Notes under the pieces: generated by a model
Told to the model about the DNA's origin: nothing
The model's database searches: none
The model's input: the letters and a program-made list of their open reading frames with translations, nothing else
NCBI RefSeq assembly: GCF_905220565.1
Contig: NC_059402.1
Coordinates: forward strand, 13,083,501 to 13,147,500
DNA length: 64,000 nt
Origin: Melitaea cinxia
Lineage: Eukaryota > Arthropoda > Insecta > Lepidoptera > Nymphalidae
Reading direction: 5' to 3'
Shown: positions 1 to 12,058 of the stretch, one piece after another
Layout of the letters: the number at the start of each line of letters is the position of its first letter
Numbering within the stretch: position 1 is the stretch's first letter
Translations under genes and position numbers: made by a program

Positions 1-129
1 TATCTCTTATGGATATCCCACAATAAAATTTTTTTGTCATTTACTTTTTACGACAAATATTGGCTAATTTTCGAAACGATTTTAACCAATACATCATTAA
101 TATAATCCTTATCTAATTAAATACCCTAA

Positions 130-300
130 ATACATTGTTAATTCAATATAGATTATATATATATATATATAGATTCTATAAGGCCCTTTACAGCATATAA
201 TTTAAATGAATATTTTCGAAGATATTACAGATTTAAAAATTGCGGGACGTAGCGTTTGCGGCGGTTCCGGGCGGCCGGGGCGGCGGGAGCGTGCCTATAA
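130..300 (-). mobile_element. Helitron-like remnant with isolated GC-rich block
   Basis: A GC-rich block (241-296) is followed, in the minus direction, by a segment resembling the internal part of common lepidopteran Helitron-type repeats, then by a short TA microsatellite at about 152-171. The neighbouring plus-strand Helitron 3' end at 538 fits a patch of degraded rolling-circle elements. No defined ends are visible here, so the assignment is by resemblance only. Confidence 0.3.
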
Positions 301-429
301 GTATAGTATAAAAAGTAAATAAGTAAAAATATAGTGTATGAATTTAGATATTCCAAAAATAACAAGAAATTTTCATGGTTTAGGAAAAGAAGAATTGTTT
401 TACTCTAAAGTTAACGCGTGCGGGCCACG

Positions 430-538
430 GGCAGTAATGAATAAATCAAAACTACTGGATCGATTTTAATATTTTTTTCAGTGAATGACATATATTTTAT
501 ATGTTTTATATCCGTGCGAAGCCGGAGCGGGCCGCTAG
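430..538 (+). mobile_element. Helitron 3' end
   Basis: The segment ends in a GC-rich 3' terminus (GCCGGAGCGGGCCGCTAG) followed by T, the CTAG^T signature of Helitrons with a short GC hairpin just before it. The upstream part resembles the conserved 3' region of lepidopteran non-autonomous Helitrons. A closely similar terminus lies at 17,275-17,278. The 5' limit is uncertain. Confidence 0.55.
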
Positions 539-1635
539 TAAATTATAAAGGAAAGATGCGTACTTGAATAATTCAATATTTGCCTTTTTCTTCTAGGTAT
601 AATGCTTATGATACCTAGAATTCGTAGGTTAAACTGTCCTTTTTGCCGTTATTTTAATCCTTTTATAGAGCTCCTTCAATTTTAGACTAGGCGAACTTTC
701 TCAAAAATGCTTAACAGCTTTGAGAGAATTAAGTTTCAGTTGAATCGAAATTACGGTAGCAGATGATAAGGGGATACCCCTACATCACGCATGATAGAAT
801 AGGCTTTATTCTGGTCTATTATATATACTGTATTCCAAAGAGCACATGTATGTCGCCGTCGACGTTGTCAAACATTGTGCATAGCCGCATTTGAGCCCTT
901 TTGATGAAACTCTACACGCTACGCTAGTTATGGAATAGAATCATTTATGGTGAACTCTATGTCGTAGTTAAAAGACAATGTTTGGATAATTTTGAGTGTT
1001 TCAAAAGTTTCAAAAAGTTACGTTTGTAATGCTTGTGATTTATTTTATATCTAGAATATGCATAGAACTTAGTGCATTCTCATTATTAATTTAAGTTTAA
1101 CGAGATCATAAAGTATATGTTAAAAATACCCAATTAGTAAAGCAAGTTATCATTCAACATTTGAAATGCAAGCATTGAAAAGGCTCGATATCTGTTTGAA
1201 TGATATGAAAAGTAAGTTTGATGAAACAACCATTATTTACATTTAAAAAAAAAATTAAAATCGTATGGAATTATAAAGTAAAGTAATCTATAGCTATATC
1301 AATCTCCAAAACACTTCTACACTTACACGCAATATACAAATAATTGCTAGATTAATTTCACGTTTTATAATAATTTTTAAAAATACCGACATTTATAATA
1401 ATTAATCAAAATTAATTTACTTGTATTATTTTTCCGTGTAAATGAAATACAATTTCATAATGAGAAGTAAAGGTTTTTAATCGTACAAACAAAATCTTGT
1501 TGGTAGGGAAACAAATATTTGAAGAGGACGTAATCGTGTGTATTGAAAAAGAAACAAGGAAAAAAGATTAACGACCAAAAATACCAATTCGAGCAAATCC
1601 TTACTTAAATGTATATTTTTATATCACGCGTCTTT

Positions 1636-2252
1636 CTAACATAGACAATCATAGAGTAGAGAAACGTAGATCGCAAGAACAGTAACAATTGACACAACTG
1701 CAAAACCTAAAAGACTATAAACCTTTGTTAAAAAAAAAACAATTAAAGAAAATAATAATATACACAACCCGACAATAACTGAACTTAAACGACAGTCCTG
1801 CCAACTTGAAGCATTAAAAAAACTTCTGTGTTCATTCTAAATACAAAGGGAATCTTGAAACAGGCTTATTACCTACCACTTGAACGATCCACAATCAGAG
1901 AGCGCCAAATAGTCTCAGTAAAAAAATCTATTGAGCTCTTAGAAGTTTCAAAGAGATGATATTCGGAGATTTATGATGCCCTTAAAATTTGGATATCTCG
2001 GTGACTAATATACAAAGTTATTTATACGTTTTATACCCTTAATGTTTTATGGGTATGTAATTATGTTGCACAATTAAAGAGTAAATTCATATTTATGTTG
2101 GTGATAATTGAAAACACACAGGTCAGAATCTCTAGCAGTTTTCTACTTACCTGACTACCTGGTTGAAAATTTTCAGTAAATTTCCTCAACAATATTCCTA
2201 CGATCTGAATTCTCAAAAGACGATGTGGCTCATCGAGCACATTTAGCGACAT
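1636..2252 (-). CDS. Probable three-exon gene for a small C-terminal-membrane-segment protein
   Basis: I predict three exons on the minus strand: 2252-2151, 1937-1877 and 1697-1636. Exon 1 starts at ATG 2252 and gives 34 codons (MSLNVLDEPHRLLRIQ...) ending at a strong donor, CAG|gtaagt. Exon 2 follows acceptor TTCTAAG|, is open in the required phase 0 (begins SSIDFFTETIWRSL) and ends AGTG|gtaggt in phase 1. Exon 3 follows TTTTGCAG|, completes a valine codon, reads VSIVTVLAIYVSLLYDC and stops at TAG. The total is about 74 residues: an amphipathic, charged N-terminal part and a roughly 16-residue hydrophobic stretch at the C-terminus, as in a tail-anchored membrane protein. Introns are short (213 and 179 bp) and GT-AG. 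I do not recognise the family. Exon 1 is the best supported part; exons 2 and 3 were chosen because phase and splice sites fit. No nearby AATAAA was seen downstream. Confidence 0.4.
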
Positions 2253-2629
2253 TGTTGAAGACTAATAACTCATTTTTCTAAGATGAAAGTCTTGGCGGAA
2301 GTTGAAAATAATCTTCTACAGACATTGTAAATCGTAAATTAAGAACCTTTTGAAGATTTAGTTTAAGCCTTGAATTAAACTAACCTCATACAACACCAAA
2401 TATTTTCTGAACGTCACATAAGTATAACAAAATGTTTTAACTTGATGCAACCCCTAAATTATTTATTGAAGAATTTCTACTGTATCAACTTTAATAATTT
2501 AAGATTTTTATCAAATAATATGCAATATAAATAAAAAGTAAATTTCGTCCTAAACAATTAATATAACCGAGGCGGTTTTTAGAATAATTATAAAGAAAGA
2601 AAGGAACTCGCCTCCTTTTTTTCTCGTGC

Positions 2630-2716
2630 TCGACGCCAGACAAAGGTACCTACCGCAAAAACTCGGCACATTTTTTGTTTACTCCATTGTCCAAAAATTT
2701 GCTAAAAGTTTTTCGT
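2630..2716 (+). other. Possible 5' untranslated exon with splice donor
   Basis: The stretch is richer in GC than its surroundings and ends at TCGTG|gtgagtgac, a good splice donor. It lies between the divergent minus-strand gene (start at 2,252) and the plus-strand signal-peptide exon at 4,676, so it could be the non-coding first exon of the plus-strand gene, making 2,253-2,630 a shared promoter region. Inference from one splice motif and position only. Confidence 0.2.
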
Positions 2717-4675
2717 GGTGAGTGACCTACAGCTACTTGGAATGAGTGTATTAAATTATTTTAAATATTTTTAAGTTTTTAGTCCTGAAGTTTACAAACC
2801 ATACAATTTGTCCTATTTCAACAGCTCAAAAGCTGTTATTATTATATTTATTTATTATTTTGGAATAGGATGTCCGACAAAAGTTCTCTCCATAACCCTA
2901 ATCGAATCAGAAATTAAAGTTTCGAACAATATCGGAATTAGGGGCTATGTTTTAATATTATAAGATATGTTATTACTTGTTTTGATATCTGTCCGTTCGA
3001 GCTTTTTTTTGTTATGTCTATCTATCTATAAAGCTTTTAAAATCATATGAGATACTTTTTATGTAACAATCAAAAATGTATTAAACTCTAAGTCTAAGCG
3101 TTAGTCTACATATAGTCCGAAACATTTACCTATAGTTACAACCTCACGAAACAAACAAAAGATTTTCAAACTCATTCAAAAAGTCAAAATTACAACAGTA
3201 ATTTTAACTAATGCGACGTCCGCAAAAACTAACTGAGGTTGGTCTTTTAAGATCAAGTGACAATAGAAGAACAATTTGTCAAATAAACGAAACAAAAAAA
3301 AAATAAACGAAAAATAACGATTTAACCGTCAGCAAGATTACCGAATAAATGTATGAATTTAAATTCAATATTTGTATTAAGCTAAAATAAAATTAGGTTC
3401 ATAGCAGACTGAATCGATTAAAGACGCCAACCTCGCTCCGCCTTGATAAAGGACTAAGGACCGGCTCTTCGCCTGTGATTCCTCTATCTGAGAAAGGTCT
3501 TATAAATTAACTTTTTAGCCGACCGCCTGCAAGTTTGTTTTAACATACTTGTTTGTTTTATTTAATGGGTTCTTGGAAATAATAATTCTGTACAGTAATT
3601 TAGTCAATATAGAGTTTTTAATAGTAATCGGCTTAAATTAGATTACCTAAGATAGTTCAAGTAATGATATAGTCATATTTTGAATTCACTCTAAAAAAAT
3701 TAATCGAATTAATTTGAAGTACCTACTCGGCATTAGTAAAGTAACAAACACTTATTTCTTAGTATGTAAACATGATATTTGTCGTAAGTTTTTGATAATT
3801 TTAAATTACAACTACTGCACATTACATTTTTTATGGAGAGCAAAACCGTAGAATAACAAATAATCAAGAATTTTATATAAAAGCATCATTAATATTCACG
3901 AATTTTTTGTTTGATTCTGCAACATCTTTATAAATGCATTTTAAAAGAAGGCTAAACGGTAAATTCAACTCCAGTCATATGATTTTAAAATGTTAATTCT
4001 GATAAATAAAGGTTCAAAATAACCCAGTGGATAGAACACGTGAAACAACAACAAAGTCTCTAAATCAAATCTTGGCCATAAATAAATCTTTGTCACAAAT
4101 AAACCTTTATCATCACATAAATTTTACGATAAAACTTATATAGGTCTTCGCAATAAGAGAATATAATTTAGATATCTAAGCTCCAACTGTTTATTTATTA
4201 TAAAACTTTACTTTGTTTTAGTAATTAATTTATTTAGTATAAAAACTTACCAAGCAATATAATTGAAGCCTAATTTGGGATGTTATCGTGAAATTTATCA
4301 AGAATTACATAGAACTTACGAAACAAAGTATGTAGATATATTAAAAAATAATTAGCAGCAAAAAATTTCACGACGGAACATCAAAACGTCGCTCTTTGTG
4401 AGTCAATTCGACAAGTCCAGACATGTTATTAGAACAAAAGCGAGCAAGTTATCGGCATAAGCAACAACAATAGCCTTTCAAAACTGATAGACAGCGCCAC
4501 CCATGACATACATTTCTGTACTTTGTTTACTCAGACGCCACTTTTACCCTTATCTGATTCCTGAGAAGCAACCTGTTGAGTCAGAGCCGTGTCGTGTTGA
4601 GCCACTAAACAATTCGGCTTACAGTTAAAAGCCCTTTCAAATTCATTGTGTTCAAGACATTTTTTAATATTCTAG
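2717..4675. other. Non-coding, no recognisable element
   Basis: AT-rich sequence with no supported gene. A GC-richer patch at about 3,420-3,540 may be an old repeat but has no defined ends. The segment could be intron or promoter-proximal DNA of the plus-strand gene. Confidence 0.4.
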
Positions 4676-4749
4676 CGGGAAGCGAGAGGATGCGGTGTTT
4701 TATATTTTCTTTATCTATTTTTCTTCACTTATTCCAATATTATGAAAAG
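4676..4749 (+). CDS. Candidate first coding exon with signal peptide
   Basis: After a usable acceptor (TTTTTAATATTCTAG| ending at 4,675) there are 14 untranslated bases, then ATG at 4,690 and 20 codons: MRCFIFSLSIFLHLFQYYEK. The reading ends at a strong donor, AAG|gtaaga, in phase 0. The peptide has a basic residue and then a hydrophobic core of about 12 residues, as in a secretory signal or signal anchor. No similarity is recognisable at this length. A possible non-coding exon lies at 2,630-2,716, and a phase-compatible small exon at 9,368-9,427. The exon at 8,861 ends in a different phase, so it is not a simple alternative to this one. A chance ORF next to a donor cannot be excluded. Confidence 0.35.
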
Positions 4750-5499
4750 GTAAGACTTGTGAGTTTGTTTGTAGCTTTTTGGGGTAAGCTCTGATGTTTT
4801 ACTATTAATATGAAAATAACGTATATGAAAAACAGACATCTTATAACTTATTTATATCATACTTTCTAATTAAAAGTAAATGTATACACTTGTCTGCTCG
4901 AGTATTCCATGACCATACACAAAACTACTACTCGGAATAACCCTCATTATAATTAAGCTACAAAATCAACTTTTTAAACGTTGATTTTGTTGATGTGTTT
5001 ATTTAGTTACCAATTTAATGGAAAAGAAAGTTTACTGTCTAAGTTTGTAATAACTCTATTCAATTTTAAAATCGAAGAACCTAGATAATATTTAAAAAAA
5101 ACGAGTGTGCTTTTTTTTACAAGACTGAAGTCAAACTTCTTCAACTCCTACAGTAATATACGAAGCGTACCTAACTCTCTCTCTTTCTATCTTCACTAAC
5201 TTATATCTCAACTTCCGTTCGCCTCACCCGACCACACTTTTCGTAACGCTCTCGTCACGCATTCACCAGCTTACTCCATAAGTCAAGCGAGCGTAAAGAA
5301 ATTTCACTTCAAAAAATCGTTCAAGGTAATAACAATTGGTAAGCAATTAACAAAAACGTAAATCGCTAAGGAATGCAATCAATCTATACCGTTTACGTAT
5401 TCTGGATATGCCGGTAACCGAGAAGGAGTCATTAAACGTCATTATATGCAGCCGTTAGGGTTACCATGGTTACCGTATTCATTTTAAGCATCTGTTTTT

Positions 5500-5520
5500 T
5501 TAATAATAATAATAATAACA
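5500..5520 (+). repeat. (TAA)n microsatellite
   Basis: A short run of TAA repeats within AT-rich DNA. Confidence 0.7.
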
Positions 5521-5689
5521 ATACATTCAATGACTTTTTTGTATTATAGTGCAAGTACATTTCTCCAGATCAAATCTCCATAGTTAGAGACAGTTTTTTT
5601 TTTAAGAGTAAATGCAGAGTTTCTTGACGATTTAGTGATAGCATCACTTTGTCTACAATTAATTTAGCAATAACAAATATAATTTTAAT

Positions 5690-5762
5690 TTATAAAACTA
5701 TGATTCAAAGGTGCTTTTGATTACTACTTCAATAAAGTAAGTTTTGATTTTGATTCTGAATT
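5690..5762 (+). mobile_element. LINE 3' tail with TTTTGA-type repeats
   Basis: The sequence carries an AATAAA-like signal (CAATAAAGTAAG) followed by TTTTGATTTTGATT, the short-repeat tail usual for 3' ends of several insect non-LTR families. Only the tail is recognisable; the 5' limit is unclear. Confidence 0.4.
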
Positions 5763-6297
5763 TATATTTTGAAGCCTACGCAGTCACTATCAACGATTAA
5801 CTTATGTATAAGGTATTCGGAACTTAAACCCCAATATTTAATTGTCTTTGCAGGAGCTTTGGTCACGGGAGAATTACGTATATAAGTAAAAGTGTCAGCA
5901 ATTTATACATGTAGTTTTAGGAATTTTGTTTTCTCTAATTTTAGTTGAACTTTCATTCTGAAATTATTCTGTGCATACTTCAGAAAATATTCATTAAAAT
6001 TTGTTTTCAAGCCTGGTCATCCTATTGTCAGGCAATGGATTGGCCGCAGGAGGCATTCTTCTAACAAAGACTTCGTGAGACGGATGCCTTTGTTTTTTAC
6101 ACGCTTTCTTCGTTTGGAGCACCGGTTTGCAGTTCGAATTTATTTTTGAATTTCGAATGATATGTTCGATTGTCAAATTTTGCATTTTTATAGCCTTTCT
6201 TTGTTTTATTTTTGCATAATAATATTCTAAATGGTAATTTAAATTTAAAGTTTTGTGTATTTTTTAAAACATTAATTTTTACCTAAGGATAATTATA

Positions 6298-6520
6298 TCT
6301 AATATATAAAATTCTCGTGTCGCGGTGTTTGTAGTTAAACTCCTCCGAAACGGCTTGACCGATTCTCATGAAATTTTGTGTGCATAATATGCACTGCATA
6401 TGGATAGGTCTGAGAATCAAACAACATCTATTTTTCATACCCCTCAGTTACAAGGGAGGGGGGGGGGGATTAAGGGGTTAATAATATATATGACAAAACA
6501 ACGTTTGCTGGGTCAGCTAG
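6298..6520 (+). mobile_element. Non-autonomous Helitron, complete
   Basis: The element begins with TC (TCTAATATATAAAATTC) directly after an A and ends with GCTGGGTCAGCTAG directly before a T, so it sits between A and T as Helitrons do. The 3' end has a short GCTG/CAGC hairpin before CTAG. The inner sequence is of a type abundant in butterfly genomes and codes for nothing. It is 223 bp long and includes a run of twelve G at about 6,456-6,469. Confidence 0.65.
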
Positions 6521-7245
6521 TTACATTATAAAAATCCATAAAATAAGTAAGTACTCTACGCACCGTAAAATTTTGATATTCTTAACTTTAAAGAATTTAT
6601 ATAACTGCATTTTTAACTCGAATCTATATTTCTCTGAAAATTAGACATGTCTCGACTAGTCTGGTAAAGCCATAACATGTTTTTAATCTGGCGGCGCCTA
6701 GTCTGCGATAAGTCCGCAAAAAGCGCCGACTAGGCGGTCTATTACATTAGGTACTCACATAAATGTATTGAAATATAACCGCAATATTCATCGGTACTCA
6801 TAAAAAAGTACATCTGGGTACTTACTCATATAAAATTTTGAGAGCGGGTGACTAATAAATTTTCTTATCCAGCCATAGTAATAATTATTGAAGCTAGTAA
6901 AAAAAATACTGGGAGTAAATAGATAGTTAATGTAAAAAATATGGTACAGGCAAGATTTTTTTTGTCAATAAGTAATTGGATTTAACTAAAATATTAATAT
7001 TAGAGATTACTAAAGAGTACTTGTCAGCTCTCAATCAAATTTAAATGGGACTATGTGACAAGCACTAGCTTTCAATTAAAAAAGTTTCGAGGTTAACATA
7101 CATTTAAAAAATGCGATTGAATTGAGAAGCTCCTTCTTCATTTGAAGTCAATTAAAAATAGTAAACAAAAAAAAAAAATTACTACACAAAATCAAAAATT
7201 AAGTTATTAATGTCAGTCTTGAGTCGTCAGTATTTGTACCTATAC

Positions 7246-7328
7246 GCTTCAGCCTGTAATATTTCACTGTTGGTTATAGGCCTCTTCCCCATGTAGGAGA
7301 AGGATTAGAGCTTAATCCACCACACTGC
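7246..7328 (-). mobile_element. SINE tail module, partial copy
   Basis: In reverse complement this matches the 3' module of the tRNA-headed SINE at 40,232-40,577 (GCAGTGTGGTGGATTAAGC ... TACAGGCTGAAGCG). The SINE head and body are missing. Confidence 0.6.
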
Positions 7329-7436
7329 TTTTATTAGTAAGTATGTATATTTACCTTAAAATTACTGTCTAGAGAGTATAAATTCATAAAAAGTGTTCAC
7401 AATCATTACTGACTGCAGTTATAATCTTAAATAATA

Positions 7437-7643
7437 ATGACTGCAGTCAAAAATGCGACGGTTAGTCAGTCTACCCTTATATTGAACAAAGCCAAAAAAG
7501 AATTTAAAAGATTACAATCCACTATTCGGTTTCTAGCAACCGATTTATCAGTCGACCAGTTGGCCAATTTTATGAGCCCTATTCTACTTAAAATCTATTT
7601 AGTAAACGGAATAACCATACATAATGTTATAAACGATACTTGA
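7437..7643 (+). CDS. Hypothetical 68-codon ORF
   Basis: An open frame from ATG 7,437 to TGA gives a hydrophilic, balanced peptide beginning MTAVKNATVSQSTLILNKAK and containing FLATDLSVDQLANFMSP. Its composition looks more protein-like than most short ORFs here, which are rich in Phe, Ile and Tyr from AT-rich DNA. It resembles no family I can name; a fragment of a retroelement gag or an isolated exon is possible. There is no clear promoter, splice site or polyadenylation signal. Confidence 0.2.
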   Translation: MTAVKNATVSQSTLILNKAKKEFKRLQSTIRFLATDLSVDQLANFMSPILLKIYLVNGITIHNVINDT

Positions 7644-8860
7644 TTCGATAAAAGAATAATTAGGTAGAAAGTAAAAAACAAATTCAGTTACAAAAACATC
7701 TTTTTATACCTTTTAAAAGTCAACATATTCTTAAAAATACATAAACTACGGAGGTATATTTTTATAGAACAATTTTAGTAGACAAACTTTTTGTATAGCA
7801 AGTAGCAGCAAAAACAACAGAAGAGAATGCAAGCCGCGTGGCGCACAAAATGCCTGGCGCTTCACCAATTCTCAACACAACACAGTTTTGACAAACGAAA
7901 TACAACTCTATTTCCTTGTGTTAACATTTAAATTAATTTACAAAATTAGTCAGTACTTTACATCATCTAGTCTGAACAGTGTCGTTATAGACTTTCAAAG
8001 TATCGATAAATAGTAGTTTAATAATAATTAATATTTGTTATAATTACGTACATCAACTACTATATTATTACTTTTGTAATTATCACTAATCGTCCATTGA
8101 AAATACTATTTCAAATATTTTAATTGTTTCTTGTAGTTTTGTTTGTTCAATGCTTTTTCTTACGCTCCTCAATTCAAGCAAGTTCAATCATATAACTTAT
8201 AAAATGTTGGACTTTAATATGAACTTATACAGCTTATCCTCCGCATTTCTTATATTTCAAGCCGCATAACTTTTTTTATGTATTTTAGTTGTGTAATATT
8301 TTTAGCTTTGTGATTATTATTAGCGGTCAGGACAAATAAGTGAATTAATTTGAACAAGAAAATACCTTTAGTAACTAATTAATTCTATTAATTATTTATT
8401 TGTCAATTATCGATCTCGATATTTTAGTAAATATAAATACACTGTTCTAGCCTGCTGTGCAATTTTCTTACTCGCTCTTCACGCTTGTTTTCTTTCACAC
8501 ACGAATGACGCACCCGGCACCCGCCGCATGGCGCACGCCTGCCATTAGTTAGGCACATTAGTTGAATATCGACCGCGTTTCGGAGTGGATGCGTTACTCA
8601 ATTTTTATAATACTATGAACGCGTGTTTACATTTTGCATAAAATATGTCAAATTATTAGTATAAATTAGTTAATATATAATATAATAGAAACGATTTAGG
8701 TAATAAGTGTTATAAAACTGTGTTTATAAATTAATGACTTTTTTTGGTGAATATTGTGATGATTAATGATAAACAGAAAAAAACATTGTGATTCGAAACA
8801 TCGGTAATGGTGATTTTAATGCGTTTTCGTATGTGGCAATAGATTTTAATTGACAAAGCA
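7644..8860. promoter_or_regulatory. Upstream region of the 8,861 exon
   Basis: No gene or repeat is recognised. The region becomes GC-richer at about 8,450-8,600 and has TATA-like stretches (TATAAAAC near 8,711, and near 8,610) before the signal-peptide exon, so it may hold its promoter and 5' untranslated sequence. Inference from position. Confidence 0.25.
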
Positions 8861-8966
8861 ATGGCCGTGGTTAATTTTAGCGTGTGCTTGGTGCTCATTC
8901 TGTATCAACTATCGTCGGCGCTCAGTGACGAAGCTTCTTCGGAATCATCAGATCTCGGACTAAATG
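8861..8966 (+). CDS. Candidate first coding exon of a secreted or membrane protein
   Basis: ATG at 8,861 lies in a good context (AAAGCAATGG). The 35 complete codons read MAVVNFSVCLVLILYQLSSA and then LSDEASSESSDLGLN. The first part is a classic signal peptide: short N-region, hydrophobic core, likely cleavage near SSA or ALS. The second is an acidic, Ser-rich mature start. The exon ends AATG|gtgaat in phase 1. The donor is moderate because its fifth base is A. Reading through would add only GEYCFTF before a stop, so splicing is the better explanation. I cannot identify the protein. The AG|GT junction at 41,393/41,394 on the same strand is phase-compatible for 37 more codons before a stop, and otherwise looks like a recursive splice point of a long intron. 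Confidence 0.5.
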
Positions 8967-9367
8967 GTGAATATTGTTTTACATTTTAAACTATAAATAT
9001 AACTAAAACACATATATTGTAATATATTTGTAATATTAACCACTCTTCTCTCTGGCTACCCCCTTATAACCATTTCTTTTTTCGCCTTACCCGCTTCATA
9101 CGTTCTATTCTATTTTGTATATCATCTATTTTTTAACTTAAAAAATCGTTATATTAGAAATTACTTCTAATTGTATTTGTATTCTAAGAAGATATAGAAA
9201 ATGACGAGCAATTAATTAATGTTACAAAACTGACAATGTAATCAAAATAAGTCATCATAATGTCACGGAACTAAGAAAAATTTCTTTTGAAATCAAACAA
9301 TTCGGTAAAACTTCCCCATTGTTAAATAAAACATTTTAAAGATTTCTCATATAATCGATGTTTTTAG

Positions 9368-9427
9368 CAACGTTTAAGGTCGTGCGTCTTTTTGTTATTT
9401 TTTATTAACATTATTACGACAATCGTG
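9368..9427 (+). CDS. Weak candidate internal exon, hydrophobic
   Basis: Acceptor GATGTTTTTAG| precedes 20 open codons in phase 0 that include CVFLLFFINIITTIV, and the segment ends at a strong donor, ATCGTG|gtgagtaaa. Entry phase 0 fits the exon at 4,690 but not the one at 8,861. The hydrophobic translation could simply reflect T-rich DNA, so this is a low-confidence call. Confidence 0.15.
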
Positions 9428-9520
9428 GTGAGTAAATTTAAATATTTTATTTTTTCGAATAGAATTTGCAGTCATAATTGACTCCCAATCACAATCAATA
9501 GATATTATTGAGAAATTTCT

Positions 9521-9622
9521 CCGCCAACCCGCAATGCAGCAGCGTGGTGGATTAAGCCCTGATCCTTTTCCTACATGGGGAAAGATCTATATGCCCAGCT
9601 GTGGGATATTACAGGATGAAGC
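9521..9622 (+). mobile_element. SINE tail module, 5'-truncated copy
   Basis: Starts at CCGCCAACCCGC and runs to TACAGGATGAAGC, matching the 3' module of the SINE at 40,232-40,577. It starts at the same internal point as the copy at 14,594. Confidence 0.65.
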
Positions 9623-10781
9623 TATTAAGAATCTTTATTGGTTTACACTTACACACCTTTTATAAGAAACTTGTTAATCCTAAAAGTTAAAAATTATTTA
9701 TTTAAATGACCAAAATATACATTATGTAAAGAAAAATATTAATTATAAGAAAAAATATTACTAAAAGTAATTAGAACGAGCTTTAGAATTTAGCTCAATA
9801 AATTTCTCTCTGACTTTTGGAAGCAAAATTAAAAAAAAAAAATATTTAAAAAATGGTTGTTAGAAAAAAATGTTTATATAAATGAATAATGAAAATGTAA
9901 ATGAAATGAAAATGTAAATGTAATGAAAGTGTTTTAATAAATGTTTATTCCTATCCTTTTGCAATGTAAAGAATGTAAGGTGTGTAAATTCAGGTATACA
10001 GAATTTTGCAATATACAAAATTATGCAGTGTACTAAGTATTATTTTTTACATGTATATTATGTTATATTCCTTATTCTATGTATCATTTCAAATTATAGT
10101 GTTTCAAATTAAACGATCCTAAAGTTTTTCTTTACTGTAAGAGTTTTTAACAACTTTTACGAATTATGAAAAGAGAACTATGAAAAAATATAGTTTAAAA
10201 ATCAGAATAGACTTGAAAAATACCAGACTGGTTTAATTTACTCTGTGGGACTGTAGAATAGTTAGAAACCAATATCTTCAACGGTTTTTAATATAACTAA
10301 TAAACAACTTATTACAATAATAAAATACACAAATAGAGCTATAAACAACCTCTAATATATAATTAAAAAAGAAACTGACGCATAAATCGCGATTTACTTC
10401 AAACCAAGTGTTAAAAAGTTACTAGGGTCCCATATTATCAACAGAGGTCACATGAATCTCGCTTTGACTTCCAAATCGACGGCGCTAATGGCTTTATTTT
10501 CCGTACAATACGGAACTGTTTTGGTAATACACGGAATAAATGAGCGTAGCGTGAAACTTTTTTATCGATATCGATAAAAACAGTTTTATAAATATTGTTT
10601 TAATGAATGTCATGACTATATTAGTATATGTTTATAACGTTAAGCAAACTGAAGATACTCGTACTACACCATAGATACACGTTACCAAGACTTTCCAAAT
10701 ACTAAACAGAAAGTTTTAGAAATGTCATTAAAACTGATTTTTAACTGTTTTGTTTTATTCAGACTTGGGCTTTTTAGTAGA
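9623..10781. other. AT-rich non-coding stretch
   Basis: No gene is seen. About 9,890-9,935 has a short imperfect repeat of AATGAAAATGTAA. A GC-richer patch lies at about 10,430-10,560. Confidence 0.4.
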
Positions 10782-10981
10782 TAGATCACAGCTAAATAAT
10801 ACTGCAATTTCAAGCAGTTTTGTTCCTGTGGTGAGAACACCAGAGTTCCTCGGGGGATTAGGGATAAGTTCGACAACGCGCTTGCGATTAATCTGGTGTT
10901 GCAAGTATCTATAAGCTACGGTAATCGCTTACCATCAGGTTAGCTGTACGATGGTTGGTCAATCTAGTTGTATAAAAAAAA
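10782..10981 (+). repeat. Interspersed repeat family A, copy 1
   Basis: Shares with four other copies the order: AGATCACAGCTAAATAATACTG, GGTGAG..., GGGGATTAGGGATA, CAACGCGCTTGCGAT, GGTGTTGCA, CTATAAGCTACGGTAATCGC, TTACCATCAGG, then an A-rich tail. It is a retroposed SINE or LINE 3' end type common in Lepidoptera; the exact family was not determined. The left part is truncated in this copy. Confidence 0.6.
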
Positions 10982-12058
10982 GTATTCATAGAAATACTAA
11001 CAAAGAGAAAGTAATGCCTTATTTAGTCTACATAGTTTATAACCTAATTAATGTCTCCATAATAAATAAATACATTAAAAATTATGAAAGTAATTTTCGA
11101 TCATACGTTCTTATAAATTTCGTCATATTTTCGGATACGGATATTGATCGTTTGACGTCACCAAACTGATAATATATCGAAACGATCTGATAAGAGTCAG
11201 ACTTGGCGCCGCGCCGTGGCGTATGTAACTAAGAACTGTTTGCTATTCTCAAACTTACAAACGACTTTCGACAGTAACGTACAGTCAATTCAGACTATTT
11301 TGGCGTAAATGATTATGGCATTTGGTATATCGATTGGTGAAATTGGCATTCCAATACGCTTATCAGATGAAATTTATTATCTAAGTATTAAGTTGTGAAG
11401 ATTTATCACTTGTATCGATTTTGTTGGCGCTAAAATACATGGTTTGAGATATGTTTGTAATAATTGATTGCTTATATTATACATATATGTATAGATACAT
11501 TGTTTGTTATCTTCTGATATATCTACTCAGTTGCGCTTTCATGATCCGTAAAGTTTTATTAAGGAGAATTTTCTATTTTGCTTAAATCCTTAATTCTTCG
11601 TGATACAATGCAATTTTCATCATTTTGTTTTACACTTTATATGTACAACTATGTCGGCTACGAAAGTTTTTTTTTCTTTTCATTTTTACTTGTCTTTTGA
11701 TAATATTCTAATATTTTAATACTGAGCAAAATCGATTCACTATTAGCGAAGATCATACACCACACAAAAAATTTGAAAATCAGATTAAGTAAGTAGATTT
11801 TTTACCCTGATTTATTATAAGTAAGTACATATAAAATAATTATGTATGAACATTGTTTTTCGAGACTATAACGTACGTACGTTGAACTCCGTGTATAGGT
11901 ATCCTTTTTTTTTAAATAATAATTGATCCTGTCCGCTATCTTATTATACCCGATAAGATTAATTAAATGTCATTTACCTTAAATTCGCCTTTATAATTAA
12001 TCAAAATATTATTTATCTTCTTGTTAGTATTGCTTACCTTGCGTTGCTTATTAGAACG
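10982..12058. other. Non-coding stretch, no recognised element
   Basis: Mostly AT-rich. A GC-rich patch at about 11,190-11,240 contains GGCGCCGCGCC. No ORF with protein-like composition was accepted. Confidence 0.35.

Noticed and set aside
4690..8966. Joining the 4,690 exon in frame to the 8,861 exon through an AG at about 8,841
   Set aside because: The frame would be open, but the product would have two successive signal-like segments and the acceptor is poor. Independent starts are more likely.
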